Numbered from the stretch's first letter, positions 28,864 through 38,838 are shown. The stretch: DNA of 64,000 nt from Anaerolineae bacterium (GCA_027494055.1 JAOSJO010000023.1:124001-188000), one strand, 5' to 3'. Made by a program: numbers and translations. The notes: a model not told the origin generated them from the letters alone.

Positions 28864-29199
28864 TCACTCCTTTATCTGTGCCTGCGCTTGGGTCAATGCG
28901 TTACGGATCATCGTCTCGGTAGGGACCGCCGATGGCCGCCCGTCCTCGCGGAAGTACAGCCGGCAGGTCAGGCGGGACGCCATGCCCTCGGCCCCACGGG
29001 GGTCCACATCGCGCCCGTTGACGCGGATCGTGGGCGAGCCGACGAAGCGCGTCGTCTCCGCCTCCGCCTCGGTCTCGATCACCCGCCGCGTCACCTCCGC
29101 CGCGACGCCTGTCTCGTCCAATAAGCGCTGCAGCAGCGTCCACGCCTCCGGGTGGGAGGGACACTCAGGCCAGTATAGGAAGTCTACCTTTATCGACAT
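28864..29199 (-). CDS. Small thioredoxin-fold protein
   Basis: A 111-residue protein with a thioredoxin-like layout: a first strand and active-site region VDFLYWPECPSHPEAWTLL, a helix LLQRLLDETG, and the cis-Pro strand FVGSPTIRVNGRDVDPRG. Only one Cys is present at the CXXC site (CPSH), so a monothiol or non-redox role is likely. Related proteins are often annotated as thioredoxin-family or near mercury/arsenic genes, but no such genes are here. It is first in an operon with the redoxin gene. Confidence 0.7.
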   Translation of the reverse strand: MSIKVDFLYWPECPSHPEAWTLLQRLLDETGVAAEVTRRVIETEAEAETTRFVGSPTIRVNGRDVDPRGAEGMASRLTCRLYFREDGRPSAVPTETMIRNALTQAQAQIKE

Positions 29200-29312
29200 G
29201 GTTTTACCACTCCGCTTACCTTAACACTTTTCTTGTCACACACTGGAGGGGTTGCGAGGCGTCTGCCGGGCCTGGCATCGGGCCTATGATACATCGGGTC
29301 CGAACTCCGGGC

Positions 29313-29345
29313 CAAAAACAAAAGGCCTGTCGTTACGGCAGGTCT
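29313..29345 (-). terminator. Intrinsic terminator after tRNA-Ala
   Basis: Minus strand: AAAGACCTGCCG, loop TAA, CGACAGGCCTTT, a 12-position stem with two mismatches, followed by TGTTTTT. It begins 13 bases after the tRNA 3' end. Confidence 0.65.
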
Positions 29346-29358
29346 TTCGGCATTATAG

Positions 29359-29431
<73 letters not shown>

Positions 29432-29617
29432 CCACTGCGGGCGTATTGTAGCCCCGGCCTGGGGCGGTGTCAAGGGCTGCGCGCGGCGGCGCGCCGCGAT
29501 CTAACGCCGATCTAATTTGACCGTCCCACCGGGGTGGTGTAAATTCCACCGGGACCGCACCTTGCCTCGCAGACCATCCGCAGCGCCCCGGCGCGCACGA
29601 GGAGTCGAGACTGCCCC

Positions 29618-30799
29618 ATGAAAGAGGCCGTAATCGTCTCGACCGCACGCACCGCCATCGGGAAAGCGCCGCGCGGCGCGCTGCGCACCACCCGCCCCGA
29701 CGACATGGCCGCCGCCGTGATCGGCGCGCTGCTGGAACGCACGCCCGCGCTCGACCCGGCGCAGCTCGACGACGTGGCAATGGGCTGCGCCTTCCCGGAG
29801 GGCGAGCAGGGCATGAACGTGGGCCGCGTCGCCGCGCTCCGCGCCGGCCTGCCCGACAGCGTGCCGGCGTACACGCTCAACCGCTTCTGTGCGTCGGGCC
29901 TGCAGACCATCGCCTCAGCAGCGCAGTCGATCATGGCCGGCTTCACGCGCGCCGCCATCGCCGGCGGGGTTGAGTCGATGAGCCTGGTGCCCATGACCGG
30001 CAACAAGTTTGCGCCCAACCCGGCGCTCGTCCGCGAGCACCCCGGCGTCTACCTGAGCATGGGCCTCACCGCCGAAAACGTGGCGCGCGCGTTCAACGTC
30101 AGCCGGGAGGACCAGGACGCTTTCGCCTACCGCTCCCACATGCGCGCCGCCGCCGCGCAGGACGCGGGCCGGCTCAGCGACGGCATCGTGCCGCTGGAGG
30201 TGCGGCGCACCTGCGTCGATGACGCGGGCGCGCTCCACACCGAAGCAACCGTCTTCGCGCAGGATGAGGGCATCCGGCGCGACACCAGCCTCGAAGCGCT
30301 CGCCAAGCTCAAGCCGGTCTTCGCCCAGGGTGGCACCGTGACCGCCGGCAACGCCAGCCAGACCAGCGATGGGGCCGCCGCCGTGCTGCTGATGGAGCGC
30401 GCGTGGGCTGAAAGCCTGGGCCTGAAGCCGCTGGCGCGCTTCGTGAGCTACGCGGTCGGCGGGGTGCCGCCGGAGATCATGGGCATGGGGCCGGTCGCCG
30501 CCGTGCCCAGGGCGCTGGACATTGCCGGCCTGTCGCTTGCCGACATCGACCTGATCGAACTCAACGAGGCCTTCGCCGCGCAGGCGCTCGCCGTGATGCG
30601 CGAGCTTGGCCTGGAAGAGGCAAAGACCAACGTCAACGGCGGCGCGATTGCCCTCGGCCACCCCTTGGGTTGCACCGGGGCCAAGCTCACGGTACAAATG
30701 GTCGGCGAACTGAAGCGCCGCAACGGGCGCTACGGACTGGTAACAATGTGCATCGGTGGTGGCATGGGCGCCGCTGGTGTATTTGAGAATCTTGATTAG
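29618..30799 (+). CDS. Acetyl-CoA acetyltransferase / thiolase
   Basis: A 393-residue thiolase catalysing the reversible Claisen condensation or cleavage of 3-ketoacyl-CoA. The nucleophilic Cys is in [19 protein letters not shown]. The acid/base residues are in [29 protein letters not shown] (His) and [16 protein letters not shown] (second Cys). The start [20 protein letters not shown] is typical of FadA/AtoB proteins. ATG has GAGGAG upstream. It is followed 30 bases later by an SCP2-domain gene on the same strand, a pairing that also points to lipid or acyl-CoA metabolism. Whether the role is beta-oxidation or acetoacetyl-CoA synthesis cannot be decided from the sequence. Confidence 0.93.
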   Translation: MKEAVIVSTARTAIGKAPRGALRTTRPDDMAAAVIGALLERTPALDPAQLDDVAMGCAFPEGEQGMNVGRVAALRAGLPDSVPAYTLNRFCASGLQTIASAAQSIMAGFTRAAIAGGVESMSLVPMTGNKFAPNPALVREHPGVYLSMGLTAENVARAFNVSREDQDAFAYRSHMRAAAAQDAGRLSDGIVPLEVRRTCVDDAGALHTEATVFAQDEGIRRDTSLEALAKLKPVFAQGGTVTAGNASQTSDGAAAVLLMERAWAESLGLKPLARFVSYAVGGVPPEIMGMGPVAAVPRALDIAGLSLADIDLIELNEAFAAQALAVMRELGLEEAKTNVNGGAIALGHPLGCTGAKLTVQMVGELKRRNGRYGLVTMCIGGGMGAAGVFENLD

Positions 30800-30829
30800 G
30801 GCCGGCGCAAGAGAAGGAGAGACTTGAGT

Positions 30830-31156
30830 ATGGTCGAAATGACCCCGAAGCAAATCTTTGAGGAAATGCCCAGCCGCTTCCTGCCGGAGAAGGCCAAAGG
30901 CGTCAACGCGGTGATCCAGTTTGACATCACCGGCGACGACGGCGGCCAGTGGTATCTCACCGTCGGCGACGGCGCGGCTGCCACGGCTGAAGGCGTGGCT
31001 GAAAACCCGAAGACGACCGTCACCATGGCGGCAAGCGACTTCACCGACCTCATCACCGGGACGGCGAACAGTATGCAGCTCTTCATGACCGGCAAGATCA
31101 AGCTCCAGGGCGACTTGCTGATCGCAAACGCGATGCTCAACTGGTTCCAGAAGTAA
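30830..31156 (+). CDS. SCP2 sterol-binding domain protein
   Basis: A 108-residue stand-alone SCP2 fold, which binds lipids or acyl-CoA in a hydrophobic tunnel. It shows AVIQFDITGDDGGQWYLTVG, ENPKTTVTMAASDFTDLITG and MTGKIKLQGDLLIANAMLNW, the standard C-terminal signature. The ATG at 30830 has AAGGAG nine bases upstream; a TTG two codons earlier is too close. It lies directly downstream of the thiolase gene, so a shared role in acyl-CoA handling is likely. A strong hairpin terminator follows. Confidence 0.88.
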   Translation: MVEMTPKQIFEEMPSRFLPEKAKGVNAVIQFDITGDDGGQWYLTVGDGAAATAEGVAENPKTTVTMAASDFTDLITGTANSMQLFMTGKIKLQGDLLIANAMLNWFQK

Positions 31157-31206
31157 TGTCGGCGCACCCGACATGACAGCAGGGGTGGGCCTGTGACCCA
31201 CCCTGC

Positions 31207-31244
31207 GGGAAGCCCACCCACCCCGCTCGGGCGGCTTCCCCTTT
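31207..31244 (+). terminator. Intrinsic terminator after the thiolase-SCP2 operon
   Basis: GGGAAGCC pairs with GGCTTCCC over an 18-base loop and is followed by CTTTCATT. Two further small hairpins precede it: ATGTCGG/CCGACAT (31156-31174) and GGGTGGG/CCCACCC (31183-31203). The rest of the gap to 31346 is a purine-rich run. Confidence 0.6.
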
Positions 31245-31346
31245 CATTCAATGGAGGGGGAGGAGAGAGAAAGAAGAAAAAAAAACCTACCCCTCCCTCA
31301 CACGAAACACAACCTGGCGCGCTGCATGGCCGCGCCCCGGCGGCGC

Positions 31347-32501
31347 TCATGCGCTCTGGCGGCTGTGTTCGCGGCCAAGAAACGGAATCTCGCCTTTCTC
31401 CCAGGCCACCAGGAGCGGCGCAGCAGTGAAGATCGACGAATACGTGCCCGTCGCCAGGCCGATAAGCAAGATCGCGATGAACTGGCGGATCGTTTCGCCG
31501 CCAAAGAGCAGAATCGCCACCATCACGAAAATGGCGTTGAGCTGCGTCGCCAGCGACCGGTGCATCGTCTCCAGAATGCTGCGGTTGACGATGGTCTCGA
31601 ACGGCTCGCCACGGCGACGCGGGATGTTCTCGCGGATGCGGTCGTAGATCACGATGGTATCCTGCACCGAGTAACCGACCACCGTCAGCACGGCGGTGAG
31701 GAAGAGCGCATCGACCTCCCACCCGAAGAGCAGGCCTAGCAGCGACATCACGCCCATGGTGATGAGCACGTCATGGAACATCGTCACGATGGCGCACGTG
31801 CCAAACCGGAAGGCTTTGGGCACCTGCCGGAACGCGAAGACGATGAAGCCAAGGATGATGACCGCCACCGCCAGCACCGCGAAGACCGCGGCGCGCGTGA
31901 CTTCCGCGCCCACGGTGGGCGTGACGCGCTCGATGACCAGCGTGCCCCGGTCAATTGGCGCAATCTGCGCCTCCAGCGCCGCAATGATGGCAACCTGCTC
32001 CTCTTCCTCGACGAATGCCGTGCGGATCTGCCAGCGCTGCTCCGCCAGTTCGCCAAGCTGCTGAATGCGCGGGTCGTCCAGGTCGAAGGCGGTGAACACG
32101 TCGCGGATAATCTCCTCCGCGCTCACCACGTAGGCCGGGAGCGTCACCGTGAACGTGTTGGCGTCCTGGCTGACCGCCGGGTCCAGGTCTGCCAGCAGGT
32201 TGAGCACATCCCCGCTGACCTGCTCCGCAGCGTCTTCGTCCACTGTGACGCGCCACACGCCGTCACCCACCTCTTCAACCACGGGCGACGCCGCGTCGGC
32301 CACGTCCGCAAGGGCAGCCTCGATACGCTCCGCTTCGGAGAAGAACTTGATCTCAAACAGGCTGCCGCCGGTGAAGTCCACGCTGAGCAGGACCGGCGAG
32401 CCGTGGGTAATGGTCGAGTAGGCCATCGCCAGGATGCCCAACGCCACGACGATGATCGAGATGATGAAGAACGTGCGCCTGCGCTCTACCAGGTTGAACA
32501 T
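31347..32501 (-). CDS. secF: Protein translocase subunit SecF
   Basis: Membrane partner of SecD that uses the proton gradient to help pull proteins through SecYEG. The 384-residue protein has the first helix RRRTFFIISIIVVALGILAM, SVDFTGGSLFEIKF, a long periplasmic domain (about 60-200, longer than usual), then TPTVGAEVTRAAVFAVLAVA. The RND helices VDALFLTAVLTVVGYSVQDT, IVIYDRIRENIP and VNRSILETMHRSLATQLNAI follow, with the Asp/Arg pair of the family. Its start is three bases after the secD stop, so the two are translated together. Confidence 0.95.
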   Translation of the reverse strand: MFNLVERRRTFFIISIIVVALGILAMAYSTITHGSPVLLSVDFTGGSLFEIKFFSEAERIEAALADVADAASPVVEEVGDGVWRVTVDEDAAEQVSGDVLNLLADLDPAVSQDANTFTVTLPAYVVSAEEIIRDVFTAFDLDDPRIQQLGELAEQRWQIRTAFVEEEEQVAIIAALEAQIAPIDRGTLVIERVTPTVGAEVTRAAVFAVLAVAVIILGFIVFAFRQVPKAFRFGTCAIVTMFHDVLITMGVMSLLGLLFGWEVDALFLTAVLTVVGYSVQDTIVIYDRIRENIPRRRGEPFETIVNRSILETMHRSLATQLNAIFVMVAILLFGGETIRQFIAILLIGLATGTYSSIFTAAPLLVAWEKGEIPFLGREHSRQSA

Positions 32502-32504
32502 GGC

Positions 32505-33987
32505 CTAAACCCCCAGGAGCCAGCGGCGGGTTTGGATCGCTTTCCCGCCGAGATTGATGAGTATGGCGAGGAACGTGCGGGTGACAATGACCGCCGTGAA
32601 CAGGTTGATCAGCAGGCCCATCGCCAGCGTGACCGCGAAACCGCGCACCGCCGACGCGCCAAACTGGCTGCCGAAAAAGTACAGCACGACGCAAATCAGG
32701 ATGGTCGAGAAGTTCGAGTCGCGAATGGCGGTCCAGGCGCGGTCGAAGCCGACACGCACCGCCGCCTGGACGTTCCGCCCGTCACGCAGCTCCTCTTTCA
32801 TGCGCTCAAAGATCAGGATGTTGCCGTCAACCGCCGTGCCGACAGAGATCAGGAAACCGGTAATAGCCGGCAGCGTCAGCGTCACCGGGATGAACTTGAA
32901 CAGCGCCAGGTTGATGAGCACGAAGATCACGAGCGCGAGGTCGGCAGCCACGCCGGGCACGCGGTAGTACACGAGCATGAACACCAGCACAACCAGCACG
33001 CCAATCACGCCCGCGCGGATGCTTTGATCGACCGAGACCGCGCCGAGCGTCGGGCCGATGGCCTGGATCGACTCGACGCGCAACGGCACTGGCAGCGCGC
33101 CGTAGCGCAGTTGGATCGCGAGCGCGCGCGCCTCTTCATACGAAAAGTCGCCCCGGATCATGCTGCTGTCGCTGTCGATTGCCTCGCTGATGGTGGGCGC
33201 GGAGATCACCTCGCCATCGAGGACGATGCCGAGATACTGGTTGACGTGCGTGCGCGTGTAATCGGCGAAGATTGCGCGCCCCTCCGGCTTGAACGTCATC
33301 CCCACCGACCAGTTCGGCAGGCCAACCTGCCGGTCCGGAGGGGATGGGATAGGCGTCGCTGAGCAGGCGACCAGTCATCACGGTATGGTATGCCGGGCCG
33401 GTCGGCGTCGGCTCGGCGGGTGGCTCCTCCCCTGCTGCTTCCTCATCGGTCGCGCCTTCGTCCGGCGGCGCTTCCTCATCCGGGGCGCTCTCGGCGACAC
33501 TGCTGATGCCGCACGCGCCGCCCGGCTCGCGGCAGTCGGTGTTGATAATTGTGCCTATCGGCGGGGGGCTGTACTGAAAGTCCACGAACTCCAGCAGGCC
33601 GGTCTCACGGATGGTCGCGACTGCCGTCTGCGGGTCAGAAATGCCGGGAAGCTCCACGATGATGCGGTTCGAACCGCTGAGCTGGATCATCGGTTCGGTG
33701 ACGCCAAGCGCGTTCACGCGGTTCTCGATGACCCCAAGCGCCCCCTCCATGTCCTCGGCCAGCAGGTCTTCGGGAGGCACATCTGCCGTGAGCAACACGC
33801 GGATGCCACCTTGCAGGTCCAGCCCCAGGCGGATCTCAATGTCCTTGTTGATGTCGCCCAGGTCGCCGTCAAGATAGTCGCCGTCGCCGTTGGCATCGAT
33901 GTGGATGCCGGGGTTGGGCAGGACCATCCAGACCGCGACCAGGGTAACCAGCACAATCACTGCCAGCCATCGGTAGTGCCCCGTCAT
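32505..33987 (-). CDS. secD: Protein translocase subunit SecD, one frameshift
   Basis: Shows the N-terminal helix HYRWLAVIVLVTLVAVWMVL, then IEIRLGLDLQGGIRVLLTAD, VIENRVNALGVTEPMIQL and NRIIVELPGISDPQTAVATI. The periplasmic domain carries an acidic linker (AESAPDEEAPPDEGATDEEA). After the shift near 33343: GMTFKPEGRAIFADYTRTHV, ARALAIQLRYGALPVPL and the membrane domain with ITGFLISVGTAVDGNILIFE, VRVGFDRAWTAIRDSNFST. The shift is one base in a CCCC/CC context. About 493 residues in all, normal for SecD. It is the first gene of secDF. secD is normally essential for full export, so I read the break as a sequencing indel. Confidence 0.93.
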
Positions 33988-34243
33988 AGGCTCTGGCCCT
34001 TTCGCGTCTGCTTAGCCTAGGTCTCCATGTTGTGGTCGCGCGCGTCTCGCAGCGGTCACGGACGTACCGGCCCGCTGGATGGGGGCCGGCACGCGGGACG
34101 GGATTATACCCTCATTGTGTTGCGGGACACAAACCCACGCTCGATTTGACGATTAGATGTTTGGGGGTACACTTAGCCGAGGGGGGCGGGGTCTATTCAG
34201 CCCCGCCCCCTTGCTGCTATATGCACTCCGGAGTCGAACCTCT

Positions 34244-37210
34244 ATGGAATCGCGCCCTCCGCTGCCCACGCGCAACATCATCATCGCGATGGCTATCCTC
34301 ATCGCGCTTGCCATCGCCATCATCCTCCTGATCCGCTCCTGTACCACCACACCCGTCTCTCCAACGCCAACACCGACTCAGGAAGCGACCGATACGCCTA
34401 TCGCGACTGAGACGACCGAAGCGGTCACCGACACCGCGCCGCCCGCCGAGACTCCGGCCACCGAACCGGCCGGCACGGGCACGGCGCCGGCGGACACGGT
34501 CCCGACGCAACCCGAGGGCACGATAACGGAACCCGCAGGCACCGTCACGGAGGCGTCAGCGGGCACAGGTACACCGGAGGCCGCGGCCATCACCCCGTCC
34601 CCAGCGGCCACCACCCCGGCGGGCGACTTGCCGCCCAGCGCAACAGTCGCGCCGGCGGCGCTGCGCGAGGCCCTGATCGGCTTCGTCGCCTGGGATCTGG
34701 ACAACCCGTACCACGCCAGGGTGGCCCGCCAGGCCGAAGCGCGCGCGGAGGCGATGGGCATTGCGCTTGAGGTTTTCGACTCCGCCGGGAGCGTGGCGAC
34801 CCAGATCGCCGGCATCGCGCAGTTCGTCGAACGCGGGGCGACCACGCTCATTGTCCACGCGCCTGACCCGGAGGCTGTGCGCGACTCCCTTCAGGACGCC
34901 TCCGACGTCGGCATCGACATCATCAGGCTCATCGACCCGACCCAGTTGGAAACCCTTGAGAACGGCGACATCTTTGCCCCGCCGGCGGGCGGCGACGCGC
35001 CCCCCGCCACCGAGGCGTCGCCCGCCGGGACGCAGGTGAACATCGGCGCTTCCAACGCAGATTTGGGCGCGGCAATCGGCGCTTACGTCGGCCGGCTCAT
35101 CGCCGACACGCTCGGCGGCGCGGCCAACGTCATCATCCTTGGCGACCCCGACCGCGCCGGCCTCGTCGCGCGCGCCGACAGCGCCCAGGCGGCGCTGCTG
35201 GCCGAAGCGCCGGAGGCCGTCATCCTGGGCCGCTATCTTGGCGCGACAGTTGACGACGCCCGCGCCAGCGTCGAGAACGCCCTGGAAGACCACCCGGACA
35301 TCGGCGTGATCGTCACGACGAACAACGCCGGCGCGGCCGGCGCAATCGCCGCGCTCGAAGCCGCCGGGGTCGCGCCGGACGACGCGATCGTGGTCAGCAT
35401 CGGGCACGACCCGCAGGCGCTTGACGGCATCGCGGCGGGCGGCTACCTGCGCGCGACCGCCGTCGCCGCAGTAGACGCGCTCAGCGACGCCATCTGGAGC
35501 GCCATCAACTTTGCGCTCTCCGGCGCGCCGGGCGCGCCGCCGTCTGCCGCCGTCCCTGCCGAAGTCATCACCCCCGCGTGGTTCGATGCCCCGGAACCCG
35601 GCACGCCGGCTGCGCTTGCGCCCACCACTGAAGCGCCGACCGTCGTCTTCGTCACCGCCTCGCCGACCGCCACGCTGACCGAGACGGCCTCGCCGACCTT
35701 TACGCCGAGCCACACGCCGACGCGCACGCCGCGCCCGACGCGCACGCCGCTGCCCACCGCCACCGCGACGGCAACCGACACCGCCACCCCAACGCGCACC
35801 GCCACGCCGACCGCCAGAGCGACCGCCACCGCGACGGCCACGGCCACGCCCAGCGCCACGCCATCGCATACCGCGACGCGCGCCCCGTCGCACACGCCGA
35901 CGCACACGGCAACCGCGACGGCGACGCACACGCCGACGGCCACCGCAACCTTTACACACACGCCGACGGCGACCTATACCCTGACGCACACGCCGACCCA
36001 CACGGCAACGGCCACCGACACGCCGACGCACACGCCGTCGTTTACGCCCACGGCCACCGCGACGCCCACCAGCACATCGACGCCGACGCACACGCCGACG
36101 AACACGCCCACCGCCACCCCGACGGCGACGCCTACCGACACGCCCACGGCCACCGCGACGCCGACCAGCACGCCCACCCCGACCGACACGCCGACCCCGA
36201 CGCCGACGCCGTTCTTCGCCGGGCCAGACACCTACCCGGCGGACGTCAACCCGCTGACCGGCCTGTTCGTCGATCCCGCGCGCCTGGAGCGCCGCCCGCT
36301 GGCGGTCAAGGTCTCGAACTGGCCGCCCGTGGTGGTGCCGCAGCACGGCCTCTCGGCGGCTGACGCCGTTTGGGAGACGATCCTTGAGAACGGCGCGACC
36401 CGCCTCAGCGCGATCTACCTCGCGCAGGACGCGCAGCGCGTCGGGTCGATCCGCAGTATGCGCCTCGTCGATCTCGACCTGCAGGCGATGTACGGTGCGT
36501 TCCTGGCTGCCTCCGGGGCGTCGGAGGGCGTCTTCGACCGCGCGCTTGCCCGCGCATACGATGCCCTCATCACGCCGCTCACGGGCGCGAACTGCCCGCC
36601 CTTCTGCCGGTTCCCGGAGGCGTCGGACTACTACGAGCACACGCTGTTCACCAACACGGTAGACCTGTGGAGCTGGGCCGACGCCAACGACACGCGCCGC
36701 GTCGACCGTGGCGAGCCGGCGCTCAACACGCGCCGCGACCTGGCGGGCACCGCCTTCGACGAGACCCCGCCGGGCGGCGGCGACGCGGCGACGCAACTCC
36801 TGGTGAACTTCCGGGGCGTCAACGTCGTGTGGGACTACGACCCGGCCTCCGGGCGGTACGTGCGCACGCAGGACGGCGCGCCGCATCTCGACGCGGCGAC
36901 CGGCCGGCCGCTCACCGCCGCCGACGTGGTCATCCTGGAAGCCTACCACTATGCCGAGGAGTCCATCATCGAGGACCAGTTCGGCAACTACTCCATGGGC
37001 GTGGTGCTGCGCGACAGCGGCCCCGCGTACCTCCTCCGCGATGGACGCATCTACGCCGGAACCTGGGTCCGCGAGCGCCACGACGCGATGCTCCGCTTCG
37101 TGGACGAAAGCGGCGCGCCGCTGCGCTTCAAGCCCGGCAATATCTGGTTCGAGGTGGTCCCGCGCGACGTGACCTGGGGCTGGGACTACTGGGAGGTCAC
37201 CGCGCCTTAG
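34244..37210 (+). CDS. Periplasmic binding protein fused through a TPT linker to a DUF3048 domain
   Basis: A 988-residue exported protein with a single N-terminal membrane anchor ([19 protein letters not shown], about residues 15-33). A Thr/Pro/Ala/Glu linker runs to about 140. A type I periplasmic sugar-binding-like domain (142-445) shows [59 protein letters not shown] and [21 protein letters not shown] 200-residue Thr/Pro-rich spacer follows (450-660). The DUF3048/YerB domain (665-988) has [74 protein letters not shown] and [20 protein letters not shown] precedes the ATG. Domain functions are known only by family; a role binding a sugar or peptidoglycan-related ligand at the wall is inference. 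A strong terminator follows. Confidence 0.85.
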   Translation: MESRPPLPTRNIIIAMAILIALAIAIILLIRSCTTTPVSPTPTPTQEATDTPIATETTEAVTDTAPPAETPATEPAGTGTAPADTVPTQPEGTITEPAGTVTEASAGTGTPEAAAITPSPAATTPAGDLPPSATVAPAALREALIGFVAWDLDNPYHARVARQAEARAEAMGIALEVFDSAGSVATQIAGIAQFVERGATTLIVHAPDPEAVRDSLQDASDVGIDIIRLIDPTQLETLENGDIFAPPAGGDAPPATEASPAGTQVNIGASNADLGAAIGAYVGRLIADTLGGAANVIILGDPDRAGLVARADSAQAALLAEAPEAVILGRYLGATVDDARASVENALEDHPDIGVIVTTNNAGAAGAIAALEAAGVAPDDAIVVSIGHDPQALDGIAAGGYLRATAVAAVDALSDAIWSAINFALSGAPGAPPSAAVPAEVITPAWFDAPEPGTPAALAPTTEAPTVVFVTASPTATLTETASPTFTPSHTPTRTPRPTRTPLPTATATATDTATPTRTATPTARATATATATATPSATPSHTATRAPSHTPTHTATATATHTPTATATFTHTPTATYTLTHTPTHTATATDTPTHTPSFTPTATATPTSTSTPTHTPTNTPTATPTATPTDTPTATATPTSTPTPTDTPTPTPTPFFAGPDTYPADVNPLTGLFVDPARLERRPLAVKVSNWPPVVVPQHGLSAADAVWETILENGATRLSAIYLAQDAQRVGSIRSMRLVDLDLQAMYGAFLAASGASEGVFDRALARAYDALITPLTGANCPPFCRFPEASDYYEHTLFTNTVDLWSWADANDTRRVDRGEPALNTRRDLAGTAFDETPPGGGDAATQLLVNFRGVNVVWDYDPASGRYVRTQDGAPHLDAATGRPLTAADVVILEAYHYAEESIIEDQFGNYSMGVVLRDSGPAYLLRDGRIYAGTWVRERHDAMLRFVDESGAPLRFKPGNIWFEVVPRDVTWGWDYWEVTAP
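35690..36215 (+). repeat. Low-complexity DNA encoding the TPT spacer
   Basis: About 525 bases made of short, imperfect repeats of ACGCCGACG, ACGGCCACC and CACACGCCG, all reading in one frame as Thr-Pro-Thr-x-Thr. The spacer probably extends rigidly from the membrane. Repeat-driven length variation between strains is expected. Confidence 0.85.
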
Positions 37211-37230
37211 GCGGTTCGGTACGGAATCAA

Positions 37231-37263
37231 AAGCCGGCGCAACGTGTGCGCCGGCTCTTTCGT
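37231..37263. terminator. Strong bidirectional intrinsic terminator
   Basis: AGCCGGCGCA, loop ACGTG, TGCGCCGGCT: a perfect 10-bp stem. It is followed by CTTTCGTT on the plus strand and AAAG flanks, so it can end both the DUF3048 gene and the convergent PP2C gene. Confidence 0.85.
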
Positions 37264-37276
37264 TGCCCGACCAGCC

Positions 37277-38143
37277 TCACGCCTGGGGCGGCTCTGGAAT
37301 CCGGATCTCAAGCACAACCGCCGTGATGTTGTCCCGCCCACCCGCGCGGTTCGCCGCGTCGATCAACGCCTCAGCGGCGGCCTGCGGGTCGGGCGCGCTG
37401 CGGATGATCTCCCAGATGTCGGCTTCGGGCACCATGTTCGTCAGCCCGTCCGTGCAGAGCAGCAACCGGTCGCCAGAATGCATCCGCTCCCGGTACAGGT
37501 CCGGCTCGACATCCTCTTCCGGCCCAATCGCCCGCGTGAGGACGTGCCCAAAGGGGTGGTCTTTCACCTGGTCCTGCGTGATCAGCCCCGCGTTGAGCAG
37601 TTCCTGCGCCGCTGAGTGGTCCCGCGTGATCTGCCGCAGCCCCGTCTCCCCCACCAGGTACGCCCGGCTGTCGCCGACGTTGGCGATATGCACCTCATCG
37701 CCCTCGATCAGCGCCATCACCAGCGTCGAGGCCATGCGCTGCCGGTCTTTGCCGGCGTGGACGTGGACGAGATAATTCGCCGCGCGCACCGACGCGGCCA
37801 GCCAGCCGGCGTAGGGATCCTCGTCAGGGTCGAACGCCCCGTCCGCTACAGACCCGGCCAGCGAGTGCTTGACCGCGCGCACCGTCAGCTTGCTCGCGAG
37901 GTCGCCCGCCGCCATGCCGCCCGCGCCGTCGGCGACCGCGTAAAGCTGCATCCCTGAGCCGCCGGGGGCCCCCAAATCGACCGCGAGCACGCTGTCTTCG
38001 TTGTGCCCGCGCTGCTGGCCCTCATGCGACACGACGCCCGCAGAGACTTCGACCCTGGGCTTCCCCGAAGTCTCCGCCGGGCGCGACTCGATCTCGACAT
38101 CTTCTAGCTGAGCGTCGTCACCGCGAGGCGTCTCTTTGGTCAT
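37277..38143 (-). CDS. PP2C-family serine/threonine phosphatase (Stp1/PrpC type)
   Basis: Mn/Mg-dependent protein phosphatase, 288 aa. Its PP2C motifs are all present: GQQRGHNEDSVLAVD (RGxNED), LYAVADGAGGMAAGDLAS (DGMGGH-type), ASTLVMALIEGDEVHIANVG, GDSRAYL, ITRDHSAAQELLNAG, VLTRAIG, LLLCTDGLTNMV and AGGRDNITAVVLEI. There is no membrane segment and no attached kinase. It should reverse Ser/Thr kinase phosphorylation, including of FHA ligands. No Ser/Thr kinase is in the window. The first 40 residues are a hydrophilic tail. Confidence 0.93.
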   Translation of the reverse strand: MTKETPRGDDAQLEDVEIESRPAETSGKPRVEVSAGVVSHEGQQRGHNEDSVLAVDLGAPGGSGMQLYAVADGAGGMAAGDLASKLTVRAVKHSLAGSVADGAFDPDEDPYAGWLAASVRAANYLVHVHAGKDRQRMASTLVMALIEGDEVHIANVGDSRAYLVGETGLRQITRDHSAAQELLNAGLITQDQVKDHPFGHVLTRAIGPEEDVEPDLYRERMHSGDRLLLCTDGLTNMVPEADIWEIIRSAPDPQAAAEALIDAANRAGGRDNITAVVLEIRIPEPPQA

Positions 38144-38228
38144 AGCGCCCTCTCGGTTGCGTACCTAAGCGCTTACCCCTACTATAGCGTAGTTGGCAAG
38201 ACGAGGGCAAGGAAGCCGCCGGGCCGGG

Positions 38229-38327
38229 TTACCAGTCCCTGGGCCGCCAGAGGCGCGCGCCGGCGACCATGCCGAGGAGGAAGCTGACCAGGACCACGAT
38301 GGCGAGCTGTTCAGGGGTGAGGGTCAT
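38229..38327 (-). CDS. Tiny single-span membrane protein (32 aa)
   Basis: A 32-residue open reading frame beginning MTLTPEQLAIVVLVSFLLGM, then VAGARLWRPRDW. One hydrophobic helix is followed by a basic/aromatic end, a common form for small membrane peptides. The start overlaps the end of the zinc-ribbon gene by 17 bases, and translational coupling with it is likely. GGAACC lies upstream. Function unknown. Confidence 0.5.
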   Translation of the reverse strand: MTLTPEQLAIVVLVSFLLGMVAGARLWRPRDW

Positions 38328-38529
38328 GGTGGGGTTCCTCTTCGCGCAGGGCCTGGTTGACCAGGTCGTTTATGTCGAGGCCGGCGGCCTGCAGCGCGGC
38401 GGAGACGGCGGGCGGGAGGGCGTAGTAGCGGAGCAGGACGCCGTGCGTGGGGCAGCGCAGGCGGAGGCGGTTGGCGTCGCGCTCGACGATGATGGGCTGG
38501 CGGCAGCGGCCACAGAGGAGGTCAGTCAA
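38311..38529 (-). CDS. Small zinc-ribbon-like protein
   Basis: A 72-residue protein with a CxxC pair near the N-terminus (LLCGRCRQPIIVERDANRL) and a second Cys near RLRCPTHGVLLRYY. A helical tail follows (VSAALQAAGLDINDLVNQAL) and then an acidic/His-rich end (REEEPHHDPHP). The TTG start overlaps the stop of the HTH gene as TTGA, a termination-reinitiation joint. The C-x2-C, C-P-x-H set resembles a small zinc-binding knuckle. Probable nucleic-acid or protein-binding role, not identified. Confidence 0.6.
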   Translation of the reverse strand: MTDLLCGRCRQPIIVERDANRLRLRCPTHGVLLRYYALPPAVSAALQAAGLDINDLVNQALREEEPHHDPHP

Positions 38530-38798
38530 GGTTGGTGGCCTTGCTGAGCGTGAGGTCTTCGCTGAGGAGCGTGTCCAGGAGGCGCAGGAGGCGACGGCGC
38601 GCGCCTCCTCGGCGCGGGAGCGCGGGGTGTTACGCTGCGCGCGCGCGGCCGGTTGCGCAGGGCTTCGGCTACGGCCTGGTCGGGGATCACCCACTGCCGC
38701 CCGACCTTGTGCGCGCCGGGGAGCAGGCCGGCGCGGGCGAGCCGGGCGACCTGGTGCGCGGAGACGCCGAGGAGCCGGCCGGCGGTGGTTGTGTTCAA
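38526..38798 (-). CDS. Excisionase/MerR-like helix-turn-helix protein
   Basis: A 90-residue protein whose first 50 residues are a winged-helix DNA-binding domain of the excisionase kind: TAGRLLGVSAHQVARLARAG, GAHKVGRQWVIPDQAVAEAL. The remaining 40 residues are Arg/Pro/Ala-rich and probably disordered. The start is a TTG with AAAGGAG six bases upstream; no ATG is available. A perfect 7+7 dyad (38823-38838) sits just upstream. This protein may bind that dyad or another site of the islet. It leads a three-gene run with the zinc-ribbon and 32-residue genes. Confidence 0.65.
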   Translation of the reverse strand: MNTTTAGRLLGVSAHQVARLARAGLLPGAHKVGRQWVIPDQAVAEALRNRPRARSVTPRAPAPRRRAPSPPAPPGHAPQRRPHAQQGHQP

Positions 38799-38822
38799 CC
38801 GGGTCTCCTTTGCTGAGGTCTG

Positions 38823-38838
38823 TAGAACACCTGTTCTA
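38823..38838. promoter_or_regulatory. Dyad operator TAGAACA-N2-TGTTCTA (copy 1)
   Basis: TAGAACACCTGTTCTA, a 7+7 inverted repeat with CC spacer, 24 bases upstream of the TTG start of the HTH gene. It contains GAAC-N4-GTTC, the LexA-type SOS box of Gram-positive bacteria. The same 14 arm bases recur at 39892-39907. Confidence 0.65.

Noticed and set aside
35690..36215. CRISPR-like periodicity in the TPT region
   Set aside because: Repeats are short, imperfect, in phase with codons and have no spacers; they encode Thr-Pro-rich peptide.
34556..37081. 841-codon open frame antisense to the DUF3048 fusion
   Set aside because: Arg/Gly-rich complement of the TPT spacer, without any recognisable domain.
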